DNA from: Acidobacteriota bacterium
GTDB taxonomy: Bacteria; Acidobacteriota; Vicinamibacteria; Vicinamibacterales; 2-12-FULL-66-21
DNA: 23,295 bases
Reading direction: 5' to 3'
Assembly (NCBI GenBank): GCA_013694635.1
Contig: JACDCA010000775.1
Location: 1 to 23,295 of the forward strand
Shown here one piece after another: positions 5,597-14,070 of this stretch (the first letter of the stretch is position 1; each line of letters starts with the position of its first letter). The position numbers and the translations under genes are program-made. The notes under the pieces are model-generated. The model was not told the origin of the DNA. It saw only the letters and a list, made by a program, of their open reading frames with translations, and searched no databases.

Positions 5597-7767
5597 CAAC
5601 GCTTGAGCGACGCGCACGGAACCGTTTCTGTCTTGCTCGGGATGATCCCGTTGCCGTCGATCTGGCCACGCTCGGCCCCGGCGCCCCTGAAGAACCGCAC
5701 CGACGCTCCGGTACCAACGCGGCACGATTCCCCCGCTTCTTCGATCGTCGTCACCGGCGTCCCGATCATCAGGTACTGTTCGTCCGCCGCCGTGTATGTG
5801 AGGTGGGCTCCTGTTGCCGTGCGCACCCCTTCCTTGACGATGACCGCTTCGGGTCCTTTCGCATAGGCTTCCGCGCGTTCGAGCTCGTTGCTGCCAGCCG
5901 GCTTCAGGAACAGCTCGATTCTGTGTGCGGTGATGTCTCCCTGGGGACCGTTCATGCGCGCCTTCGCCGTATAAATTGCCAGACGCCTTGCATCGTCGTA
6001 CACAAACGAGTCGGCTTGCCCGAGCATCTGGGCTCGTTTCTTCTGTCCAGTCTTGGCGTCGGTCTCGTCGAGGAAGAGCTCCGTCACGACGTCGCCGGTT
6101 GCCACCAGGTTCCCGTTCTTGTCGTCGAGAACGATCTTGTCGCCCTTGATCCTCGTTTCGTTCCCCTGCCACAGGTTGACGCTGCCCGTGTACGTGGCCG
6201 TAGAGGCGGATCCCTGGTAGTTCAGCCGGTTTGCGGTCACGAACGCTGGTTCATCCTGCTTGAAGACCGACGGCACGCGCGACTGCGCCGAGCGTCCCTT
6301 CCGGTCTTTCTTGACGAGAATCGTGCTCTTCACCTTGGTGTCGGCGTTCATATCGCGCGAGCCGATCGTGAAGTCGATCGTGCGCGCCGACACCGAGATC
6401 CTGCCGTCGTTGATGAGTGCAGAGGGTCCGGGATCTTCGGACGGCATCAGCTCGACGCGGTCCTTTTCGATGTAGTAGATGGCGCGCATGGCCTCCGCTG
6501 TCAGGTCCGGTGCATCGACGAACTTGACGTTGCCACGGAAGTCGGCTTTTTCGATGGCACCGAGGCCGGGCTTCGTTTCGACGATGAGCGTTTCCGATTT
6601 CGCGGTCCTGTCCACGGCGGCCGCCTTGCCCGCCGCCGGCTGTGTCTCGCGGAAATCCACCTTGCCACTGAACGTCGCCGTCTTCAAGCCGACATTCGGC
6701 GCGCCGCTCGCGACAAGAGCCGAGGAGCGTATCTGCTTCGCCGGTGCGTTGTTCTCGGACGGAAGATCTACCTGGACGTTTTGATTTGCCGCGAGGTGCG
6801 TGACCGTCGAACCATCGGGACCCATGCCGATGTTGATCGTCCGCGCGGTGATCTTTTTTCCGCCTGAGGCCCCCTCCATCTCGACAGCTGCCTGATCGAC
6901 GAGATGGGCGGTCTGCAGTGTTCGGCCGTCTCCCGCATAGGTCAGATCGATGTCACGGGCCACCATCGACTGCGGCCCACCCTCGCCGCCGGAGATGCGG
7001 CTGTTGGCGCGCAACTGCATCATCTGGACGCGCTGGTTATCCGCGCTCAGCGTGATCGTGATGTCGTCGGCCTGCATGGCCCGGCCGCCGCTATTGATGC
7101 GCGCGTCTCTCGTCAGCTTCACGTAATGATCGGGCCGCGCCAGCCCTGCCGTGGCCGCGGAGCCGTCCATGCCGCCTTGACCCTTCGCGTCCGGTCCGAC
7201 GGCGATCGTCGCCTTGTCGAGGATCCACAGCACATCGCGGTTGCGATCGTAGGTTGCGCCCTGCCCTGCCCCGCTCATGCGGTCCTTCGTGAAGGCCACG
7301 GCGCCAGGGATCCGGACAATGCCGTCCGCTTCGCTGTACGCCGCTTCGGCCGACTTGACCTCGAGGCCGTCGGCCGTGGTGAGCACGACGTCGCCTCTGA
7401 ATGTCACCGTCTCCACGCCAGGAGGCTCCTGCTGCTTCAGCTTGATGTCCGCCTCCCTGGACACGATGACGATGTCCTTGCCCTCGCGATTCATGACCAC
7501 GCGTGCGCCGCCGGTCACCATGAGTCGTCCGTCTGGAAACGTCGTGTGCGGCCCGATGATGGCCTCGAACACCTTGCGGTCGCCGTCGTACCGCGTGAAG
7601 GTAGCGCCGGTCGGGTTGTATAGCTCGGTCCCCTTCACCGGGGGCGGCGGGGGTGGCGCGTCAGGCGCGACCGTGGTTTTCTGCTTGCGCAGGGAGACGG
7701 TCACGGCCGCGACAAACACGACGACCACGGCGAGGAGCCCCAGCTGTGCGACAGGCTGCCATCTCAT
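5596..7767 (-). CDS. lptCA: Long LptC/LptA (OstA-like) LPS transport periplasmic protein
   Basis: The 723-residue protein has an N-terminal membrane anchor (about 7-26) and a short proline-rich linker (PPPPPP near 38-43). A long beta-rich region with periodic OstA/LptC-type repeats follows. The N-terminal part (about 45-190) resembles LptC, and the segment from about 509 to 700 resembles LptA: TANRLNYQ, IKGDKIVLDD and LVATGDVVTEL are typical. LptC and LptA are each about 185-190 residues in E. coli, so this looks like a fusion or an expanded jellyroll stack. Two cysteines near the end (about 682 and 718) could form a disulfide. The ATG at 7767 overlaps the recJ stop (ATGA), and the stop overlaps lptB, which supports the assignment. 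Residue-level domain borders are estimates. Confidence 0.88.
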   Translation of the reverse strand: MRWQPVAQLGLLAVVVVFVAAVTVSLRKQKTTVAPDAPPPPPPVKGTELYNPTGATFTRYDGDRKVFEAIIGPHTTFPDGRLMVTGGARVVMNREGKDIVIVSREADIKLKQQEPPGVETVTFRGDVVLTTADGLEVKSAEAAYSEADGIVRIPGAVAFTKDRMSGAGQGATYDRNRDVLWILDKATIAVGPDAKGQGGMDGSAATAGLARPDHYVKLTRDARINSGGRAMQADDITITLSADNQRVQMMQLRANSRISGGEGGPQSMVARDIDLTYAGDGRTLQTAHLVDQAAVEMEGASGGKKITARTINIGMGPDGSTVTHLAANQNVQVDLPSENNAPAKQIRSSALVASGAPNVGLKTATFSGKVDFRETQPAAGKAAAVDRTAKSETLIVETKPGLGAIEKADFRGNVKFVDAPDLTAEAMRAIYYIEKDRVELMPSEDPGPSALINDGRISVSARTIDFTIGSRDMNADTKVKSTILVKKDRKGRSAQSRVPSVFKQDEPAFVTANRLNYQGSASTATYTGSVNLWQGNETRIKGDKIVLDDKNGNLVATGDVVTELFLDETDAKTGQKKRAQMLGQADSFVYDDARRLAIYTAKARMNGPQGDITAHRIELFLKPAGSNELERAEAYAKGPEAVIVKEGVRTATGAHLTYTAADEQYLMIGTPVTTIEEAGESCRVGTGASVRFFRGAGAERGQIDGNGIIPSKTETVPCASLKR

Positions 7768-9485
7768 TGGTCGTCCATTGCCTTGAAATCGGCCACCGAC
7801 AGTTCGAGGTACGTCTCCCCCTGGTATTCGTTGCGATCGAGCGAAAACGCGAGGTTCACGGCGGCGCGGTTCTTTTCCAGGAACTCGGCGCGTTCGGCGG
7901 CGCGCCACGCAATCGCGCGAAACCGCCGCCCGTCCTGGGCGAAGGTCATCTTGAGGTGCCGCTCCTTGATCGTCCGCGGCCCGTCGACGATCTCCACTCC
8001 GGACGCATGGAACACGGGCCGCGGGTTGGCGAGCCCGAACGGCCCCAGGAGGTCGAGCCCGCGGACCAGGTCATGGGTGATCGCGCGCAGCGACAGCGGG
8101 CCGTCGATGCGGAGCCGCGGCCGGAGTTGATCGGGCTCGATCACGTGATCTGCGTACGCATTGATGCGGGCGCGGAACTCCGGCAGGCGCCCTGCTTCCA
8201 TTGTGAGGCCGGCCGCCTGCTTGTGGCCGCCGAACTTGACGAAGAGATCCGAGCAATGCTCGAGCGCCGCGAGGAGGTTGAAATCCGGGATGCTGCGGCA
8301 CGATCCGTGGGCGATGTCGCCATCGATCGAGAGCACGATGGACGGCTTGTGGTACGTGTCGACCAGTTTCGACGCCACAATGCCGATGACGCCGCGATGC
8401 CAGCCGACGCCGCCCACGACCAGGACGTTGTGGGCGCCGACGGCGGGATCTGTCTCGATCGCCTTCTTCGCGTGCGCGACCAGGTCGGCTTCCTCCTGCT
8501 GGCGCCTGGTGTTCTCATCGCACAGTTGCTGGGCCAGGGCCCGCGCTTCTTCGCCAAGCGCTTCGTCGGTCGCGAGCAGGAGGCGCGCCGCGATATCGGG
8601 AGTGCTCATGCGCCCGGCCGCGTTGATGCGCGGCGCCAGCATGAAGCCCACGTGATAGCTGTCGATCGTTTTGCCCGTCAGTCCGCACGCATCCAGGAGC
8701 GACCGCAGGCCGATGGCGTGAGGGCCGCGTGACAGCGACGCCAGGCCATGGCTGGCAATAATGCGGTTCTCGCCGACCAGCGGCACCACGTCGGCCAGCG
8801 TGCCAATGGCGGCGATTTTGACGAACGCCGGCAGCCACTTGTTCTTGCCGGCACGATCGCACAGGGCCTGAACGAGTTTGAGCGCGACGCCGACGCCCGC
8901 CAGGTATTTATCCGGATAGGTGCAGTCCGGCCGCTTCGGATTGATCACCGCCAGCGCATCCGGGAGCGTGCCGTCCGGCTCGTGGTGGTCCGTGATGATC
9001 AGGTCGACGCCAAGCTCGCGCGCGCGTCGTGCGGCCTCTGCGGCGCGGATGCCGCAGTCGACCGACACGATCAACCGGACGCCATCGGCGTGAAGCCGCT
9101 CGATGGCCGCAGGCTGGAGCCCGTACCCATCCCGCACGCGCTCGGGCAGGAAGTGCACCACGTCGCCGCCGAGCATTTCGAGCGCGCGGCGCAGGATGAC
9201 GGTGGAGGTGATGCCGTCCACGTCGTAGTCGCCGTGGATCGCGATCCGTTCGCGCTGCGCCACCGCGCGCTCGAGGCGCGGCACCGCACGGTTCATGTCG
9301 GCCAGCAGAAAGGGATCGTGCAGATGGTCCAGCGAGGGATTGAGGAAGCGGTCCGCCACCTCCGCATCCGCCAATCCGCGGAGGCACAGCAGACGCGCGA
9401 TCGTCGGATGGACGTTCAGCGCGGCGGCCAGGGCCGCCGATTCTGCGTCATCGCACGGGAGGTGCTGCCAGAGGAGCGACTTCAC
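7764..9485 (-). CDS. recJ: Single-stranded-DNA-specific exonuclease RecJ
   Basis: RecJ is a 5'-3' single-strand exonuclease used in recombination and mismatch repair. At 573 residues it matches the family length. The DHH-domain motifs are intact: HGDYDVDG (84-91), SVDCG (141-145) and TDHHEP (165-170, the DHH triad). The linker and DHHA1 region follow, with INAAGRMS, GWHRGVIGIVASKL and the glycine-rich GGHKQAAGLT. A GTG at 9485 is the start, three bases from a heptamer array, and I see no clear Shine-Dalgarno. Its stop overlaps the start of the LPS transport gene, so repair and envelope genes are coupled here. Confidence 0.97.
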   Translation of the reverse strand: MKSLLWQHLPCDDAESAALAAALNVHPTIARLLCLRGLADAEVADRFLNPSLDHLHDPFLLADMNRAVPRLERAVAQRERIAIHGDYDVDGITSTVILRRALEMLGGDVVHFLPERVRDGYGLQPAAIERLHADGVRLIVSVDCGIRAAEAARRARELGVDLIITDHHEPDGTLPDALAVINPKRPDCTYPDKYLAGVGVALKLVQALCDRAGKNKWLPAFVKIAAIGTLADVVPLVGENRIIASHGLASLSRGPHAIGLRSLLDACGLTGKTIDSYHVGFMLAPRINAAGRMSTPDIAARLLLATDEALGEEARALAQQLCDENTRRQQEEADLVAHAKKAIETDPAVGAHNVLVVGGVGWHRGVIGIVASKLVDTYHKPSIVLSIDGDIAHGSCRSIPDFNLLAALEHCSDLFVKFGGHKQAAGLTMEAGRLPEFRARINAYADHVIEPDQLRPRLRIDGPLSLRAITHDLVRGLDLLGPFGLANPRPVFHASGVEIVDGPRTIKERHLKMTFAQDGRRFRAIAWRAAERAEFLEKNRAAVNLAFSLDRNEYQGETYLELSVADFKAMDDQ

Positions 9486-9488
9486 AAT

Positions 9489-9516
9489 GCTGAAGGCTGA
9501 AGGTTGAATGCTGAAG
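9489..9516. repeat. Heptamer array of four GYTGAAN units in the recJ-accA spacer
   Basis: The units are GCTGAAG, GCTGAAG, GTTGAAT and GCTGAAG, in perfect 7-base phase. A further partial copy (GAAGGCTGA, 9531-9539) abuts the accA stop codon at 9540. The array begins three bases from the recJ start codon. All units point the same way, unlike the two arrays with facing arms near hpf. Confidence 0.75.
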
Positions 9517-9539
9517 TAAGTATCAAGACCGAAGGCTGA

Positions 9540-10514
9540 TCAACCGTTGCCGGTGTCAATGAACGCCGAACCTTCTTCTCCCATTTTGCGAAACTTGTCA
9601 TAGCGGGCATTCAGGCGCGCATCCACGGTGAGGGCGGACACTTCCGCGAGCGAGTGCTGGAGCGCCTGGTCCACTAACCCTGTCGCCGCGGCATCGTCGT
9701 TGTGCGCGCCGCCGACCGGCTCGGGGATGATGCCGTCGATCAGTCCCATGGCGAGGAGGTCGGGGGCAGTAAGCTTCAATGCCGCCGCCGCCTCGACTTT
9801 CCGGTTTGCATCCCGCCACAGGATCGCCGCGCAGCCCTCCGGAGGGATGACGCTGTAGACGGCGAACTCCTGCATCAGCACACGGTCGCCGATGGCGATT
9901 CCCAACGCCCCGCCGCTACCGCCCTCGCCGCAGACGATCACGATGATCGGGACGTCGATCATCATCATCTCGCGCAGGTTCACGGCGATGGCCTCCGCGA
10001 CGCCGCGCTCTTCGGATTCCATCCCCGGGTAGGCCGCCGGCGTGTCGATGAAGACGATGATCGGCCGCGCGAATTTCTGGGCGAGGTGCATGACGCGCAG
10101 CGCCTTCCGATACCCCTCGGGACGCGCATAACCGAAATTCCGGAAGATCTTCTGCTTTGTGTCCCGACCCTTCTGATGCCCGACGATGCACACCAGCGTG
10201 CCGCGGTATTCCGCGAAACCAGTCACGATGGCGTGGTCGTCGGCGAACCGGCGATCCCCGTGCAGCTCGTCCCAGCCCGTGAACAGCCGTTCGATGTAGT
10301 CGAGCGTGTTCGGCCGGCTCGGATGGCGGGCCACGAGCACCCGCTGCCACGGCGTGAGGGTCGCGTAGAGCTCGCCGCGGATCTGATCCGCCCGTTCTCG
10401 AAGACTGTCGATCGACCGCTTCCGCTCGGGCGTCTGCGGAAGCATGCTGAGCGCTTCGATCTCCTTCAGCAGGACGCCGACCGGCTCTTCGAACTCGAGA
10501 AGTTCAGCAGGCAT
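9540..10514 (-). CDS. accA: Acetyl-CoA carboxylase carboxyltransferase subunit alpha
   Basis: AccA pairs with AccD to transfer the carboxyl group from biotin to acetyl-CoA, the first committed step of fatty-acid synthesis. The 324 residues show LLKEIEALSMLP in the N-terminal helical region and the conserved PWQRVLVARHPSRP. The crotonase-like core has the motifs IVGHQKGRDTK, NFGYARPEGYRKALR, FIDTPAAYPG, GEGGSGGALGIAIGD and SVIPPEGCAAILWRD. The ATG at 10514 is the start. The accA gene sits next to dnaE as in many Gram-negative genomes. AccD and the biotin carboxylase are not in this window. Confidence 0.98.
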   Translation of the reverse strand: MPAELLEFEEPVGVLLKEIEALSMLPQTPERKRSIDSLRERADQIRGELYATLTPWQRVLVARHPSRPNTLDYIERLFTGWDELHGDRRFADDHAIVTGFAEYRGTLVCIVGHQKGRDTKQKIFRNFGYARPEGYRKALRVMHLAQKFARPIIVFIDTPAAYPGMESEERGVAEAIAVNLREMMMIDVPIIVIVCGEGGSGGALGIAIGDRVLMQEFAVYSVIPPEGCAAILWRDANRKVEAAAALKLTAPDLLAMGLIDGIIPEPVGGAHNDDAAATGLVDQALQHSLAEVSALTVDARLNARYDKFRKMGEEGSAFIDTGNG

Positions 10515-10538
10515 CGTTCATCATCACACGTGACATTG

Positions 10539-10556
10539 CAGCCCTCTGAAGGGCTG
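10539..10556. repeat. Perfect 7-bp hairpin in the accA-dnaE spacer
   Basis: CAGCCCT and AGGGCTG are perfect complements around a CTGA loop. The hairpin lies in the 76-base gap after the dnaE stop. No T-run follows on either strand, so an intrinsic terminator is not supported. It may be one copy of a palindromic dispersed repeat. Confidence 0.5.
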
Positions 10557-10590
10557 GACTACGACGGTACACACCGGAATTCGACGCAAC

Positions 10591-13500
10591 TCAGCGCAAT
10601 TCCACCGAGCCGCTGCCGCACAACTGCTCAACCTCTAGTATGAGCCGGTCCGACGGTTTGACGCGCTGCGCGACTTCGGACCGGACGCGCAGGGGCTTGT
10701 CCTGCCCCTTGACGTCGAGCTCGAGAAACACGCGCCGGTCACCTCGATGCCGCGACAGCAGCTCTGCAAGGGCTTCGAATGTCGGACGCCCGTGGGGCGG
10801 CACCGACAGGTGGATCGACACTTCCTTCGTCGTCCTTTCCTTCAGCGCCGCGATCGGCATCAGCTCGGTGGCGACGATGCGGGCGGATTCCTCGTCTTTT
10901 TCGAACTTGCCGCGGACGAGCAGCATCGCATCCGCTTCGATGAACGTGCCGTGCTTGGCAAATGTCTCCGGGAACACGACCACTTCCACCGTTCCGCCGA
11001 CGTCGTCCAGCATGAAGACGGCCATGCGGTCACCCTTCTTCGTCTTCAAGGGCCGGAGGCCCGCGACGATGCCGGACGCCCAGACGTCGGGAGCGGACGC
11101 CGTTAGGTCCGCCACCCGCTTTGCCCCGAATGCCGTGAGTTCGGCGCTGAACCGGTCGAGCGGATGACCGCTCATGTAGAACCCGAGGGCCTCCTTTTCG
11201 CCGGCAAGCTGCTGCACCTCCAGCCAGGGGAGCGCATCCGCCAGCGGTACAGACGTCGCGCCGCCGTCCTCAGCCGTGCCGCCGAACAACTGGTGCTGCC
11301 CCTTGTCGCGGTCCCGCTGCTGGCGGCCGCCGTGTTCCAGCGCGCGATCGGCAGCCGCGAAGAGCCGCGCGCGCGCGCGTCGCGCGTTGCCGTCCGAGTC
11401 GGGAGCGAGTGAATCGAAGGCCCCTGCCTTGGTCAGGCTTTCGAGCACCCGCTTGTTGACGAGCCGCAGGTCCGCGTGCTCGCACAGCGTGAAGAGAGAA
11501 TCAAAGGGGCCGAGCTCCTTGCGCACCGAGAGGATCGACTGCACGGCCCCTTCGCCGACGTTCTTGACCGCACAGAGTCCGAACCGCACACCGTCCGGGC
11601 CGACGGTGAACGGGAGCTCGCTGCGATTGACGTCGGGGGGGAGGACCGGGACGCCGAGGTCCCGGCACTCCCCGAGGTACATCGCCAGCTTGTCGGTGTT
11701 GGCTGCTTCGATTGTCAGCAGCGCGGCCATGAAATGACGCGGGTAGTTCGCCTTGAGGTATGCGGTCTGGTAAGCCACCCAGGCGTAGGTCGTCGAGTGC
11801 GACTTGTTGAAGCCGTAGCCCGCGAAGAATTCCATCAGGTCGAAGATCTTGGTGGCCTTCTTCTCCGTCACGCCGTTCTTCATCGCGCCGGCGACGAATG
11901 CCTCCCGCTGCTTGGCCATGACCCTCGGGTCCTTTTTCCCCATGGCCTTGCGCAGGACGTCGGACTGCCCCATTGTGAAGCCCGCCAGCACCGCGGCGAT
12001 GCGCATCACCTGTTCCTGGTACGCAATGACGCCGTAGGTGTCCTGCAGGATCGGCTTGAGCTGCGCGAGTTCGTACTTGACTTCGGTCTTCCCCTGCTTT
12101 CGCGAAATGTAGTCGTCCACCATGCCGCTCTTGAGCGGGCCGGGGCGGTAGAGCGCGTTGAGCGCGATCAGGTCATCGAGCCGTTCGGGCTTCGCTTTTC
12201 GCAGCAGCTCGCGCATCCCCGAGCTTTCGAACTGGAACACGCCGTAGGTTTGTCCCTCGCAGAACAGCTGAAACGTCTTCGCATCGTTCAGGGGGATCGC
12301 ATCGATATCGAGCTCGATATTCTCGGTGCGCTTGATCTCGTCGAGCGCGTCGCGGATCAACGTGAGCGTGCTGAGCCCCAGGAAGTCCATCTTGAGCAGC
12401 CCGACGCGCTCGACGTCCTTCATCGCCCACTGGGTGACGATCTCGTCCTTCTGGCTCTTGTAGAGCGGCACGAACTCGGTCAGCGGCCGTGGCGCGATCA
12501 CGACGCCGGCCGCGTGGACCGACGCGTGCCGCGTCATGCCCTCGAGCCTCATGGCGACGGCCAGCAGCTCCTTGACGCGCTCGTCCTTCTGCTCCATCTC
12601 CTTGAGGGCCGGGCTCTCGGCGAGCGCCTTCTCGAGGTTCATGTCCAGCGCCGGCGGAACCGCCTTCGCGACGCGATCGGCGTCCGCGTAGGGAATGTCC
12701 ATCACGCGCGCCACGTCACGCACGACCGCGCGGGCCTTCATGGTGCCGAACGTGATGATCTGCGCCACGTTGGCGCGCCCGTACTTGTTCGTGACGTATT
12801 CGATGACTTCGCCGCGGCGACGCTCGCAGAAGTCGATGTCGATATCCGGCAGCGACACGCGCTCCGGATTCAGGAAGCGCTCGAAGATGAGGTCGTACGC
12901 AATCGGGTCGACATCGGTGATCCGCAGGCAGTACGCCACCAGGCTCCCTGCCGCGGAGCCTCGGCCTGGCCCGACCGGGATCCCCTTCTCGCGGGCGTGC
13001 CGGATGAAATCCCACGTGATCAGGAAATACCCGGGGTACTTCATCTGCCGGATCATGTCGATTTCGTACGTCAGCCGGCGCTCGTACTCGTCGAGCGTGT
13101 ACTTCAGCGATCCACTGGCCGCGAGCTCCTTCAGCCGTGGCAGGCGCAGCGCGAAACCCTCCCGGACGATGTGCTCGAAGTATTCGTCGAGCGTGAACCC
13201 GGCGGGCACATCGAAGTTCGGCAGATAGCTGCCCGTCTCGGTCAGGTCGACGTTGCAGCGCTGTGCGATCCGGACGGTGTTCTGGAGCGCCTCCGGAAAG
13301 TCGCCGAAAACCTGCGCCATCTCCTCGGCGGACTTCAGGTAGAACTGGTCGCCGTGATAGCGCAGCCGGTCGACGTCGTTGACCGTCTTGCCTGTGCCGA
13401 TGCAGAGCAGGATGTCGTGCGGTTTGTAATCCGTATTCCGCAGGTAGTGAACGTCGTTGGTCGCCACCAGCTGCAGCCCGAGCTCGGTCGCGATCGGCTG

Positions 13501-14070
13501 AAGCCCCTTGTTGACGGTTCTCTGCTCGTCGATGCCCTGGTACTGCATCTCGAGGAAGAAGTTGTCGCGCCCGAGGATGTCGCGGTACGCGGCAGCCGCC
13601 TCGAGCGCCTTTCGATGATTCTCGGTGCGGATCCCGCTTGCGACCTCTCCCTTGAGGCAGCTGCTCAGCCCGATCAGGCCCGTTGAATGCTCCGCCAGGA
13701 GCGCCTTGTCGATGCGGGGTTTGTAGTAGAACCCCTCCGTGTATCCCGAGGACACGAGCTTTATGAGGTTGTGGTATCCCTCTTTGGTTTCCGCCAGCAG
13801 GACGAGATGGTTGGCGGTTTCTCCCGGAGTGCCGCTCTTGGTCCGCCGGTCACCTGGCGCGACGTAGACCTCGCAACCGAGAATCGGATTCAGTCCGCGC
13901 TTGCGCGCCTGGTCGTGGAACTGGATCGACGAGAACATGTTGCCGTGCTCGGTGATCGCCGCCCCCGGCATCCCGAACTGCACCACCTTGTCGAGCAGCT
14001 CCTCGATCCGGCACGCGCCGTCGAGCAGCGAATACTCCGAGTGCAAATGCAGATGGACGAACTCGCTCAT
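10591..14070 (-). CDS. dnaE: DNA polymerase III subunit alpha
   Basis: This is the replicative polymerase catalytic subunit, about 1159 residues, typical for DnaE1. An N-terminal PHP domain (about 1-280) starts with HLHLHSEYSLLDG. The palm contains GPGRGSAAGS (368-377) and the catalytic aspartates in PDIDIDF (408-414). An HhH-containing region and an OB fold (about 970-1060, ASGIVAGLRPLKTKKGDRMAVFMLDD) complete the order. The PHP metal ligands appear intact: H8, H10, D17, H42, E67, H88, C138, D206 and H208. The ATG at 14070 overlaps the guaA stop (ATGA); a GTG six bases upstream (14076) is an alternative start. A run of alternating CG (11366-11379) lies in the less conserved stretch before the OB fold. 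Confidence 0.98.
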   Translation of the reverse strand: MSEFVHLHLHSEYSLLDGACRIEELLDKVVQFGMPGAAITEHGNMFSSIQFHDQARKRGLNPILGCEVYVAPGDRRTKSGTPGETANHLVLLAETKEGYHNLIKLVSSGYTEGFYYKPRIDKALLAEHSTGLIGLSSCLKGEVASGIRTENHRKALEAAAAYRDILGRDNFFLEMQYQGIDEQRTVNKGLQPIATELGLQLVATNDVHYLRNTDYKPHDILLCIGTGKTVNDVDRLRYHGDQFYLKSAEEMAQVFGDFPEALQNTVRIAQRCNVDLTETGSYLPNFDVPAGFTLDEYFEHIVREGFALRLPRLKELAASGSLKYTLDEYERRLTYEIDMIRQMKYPGYFLITWDFIRHAREKGIPVGPGRGSAAGSLVAYCLRITDVDPIAYDLIFERFLNPERVSLPDIDIDFCERRRGEVIEYVTNKYGRANVAQIITFGTMKARAVVRDVARVMDIPYADADRVAKAVPPALDMNLEKALAESPALKEMEQKDERVKELLAVAMRLEGMTRHASVHAAGVVIAPRPLTEFVPLYKSQKDEIVTQWAMKDVERVGLLKMDFLGLSTLTLIRDALDEIKRTENIELDIDAIPLNDAKTFQLFCEGQTYGVFQFESSGMRELLRKAKPERLDDLIALNALYRPGPLKSGMVDDYISRKQGKTEVKYELAQLKPILQDTYGVIAYQEQVMRIAAVLAGFTMGQSDVLRKAMGKKDPRVMAKQREAFVAGAMKNGVTEKKATKIFDLMEFFAGYGFNKSHSTTYAWVAYQTAYLKANYPRHFMAALLTIEAANTDKLAMYLGECRDLGVPVLPPDVNRSELPFTVGPDGVRFGLCAVKNVGEGAVQSILSVRKELGPFDSLFTLCEHADLRLVNKRVLESLTKAGAFDSLAPDSDGNARRARARLFAAADRALEHGGRQQRDRDKGQHQLFGGTAEDGGATSVPLADALPWLEVQQLAGEKEALGFYMSGHPLDRFSAELTAFGAKRVADLTASAPDVWASGIVAGLRPLKTKKGDRMAVFMLDDVGGTVEVVVFPETFAKHGTFIEADAMLLVRGKFEKDEESARIVATELMPIAALKERTTKEVSIHLSVPPHGRPTFEALAELLSRHRGDRRVFLELDVKGQDKPLRVRSEVAQRVKPSDRLILEVEQLCGSGSVELR

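Noticed and set aside
7768..7908. Earlier start for the LptC/LptA protein inside recJ
   Set aside because: The extra residues are Arg-rich and overlap recJ; the ATG at 7767 directly precedes the membrane anchor and overlaps the recJ stop in the usual ATGA form.
10539..10556. Intrinsic terminator after dnaE
   Set aside because: The stem is only 7 bp and no run of T follows on either strand.
11476..13686. A 736-codon open frame on the plus strand opposite dnaE
   Set aside because: It is the antisense shadow of dnaE in GC-rich DNA; its translation is rich in Arg, His, Asp and Val without any recognisable motif, while dnaE is certain.
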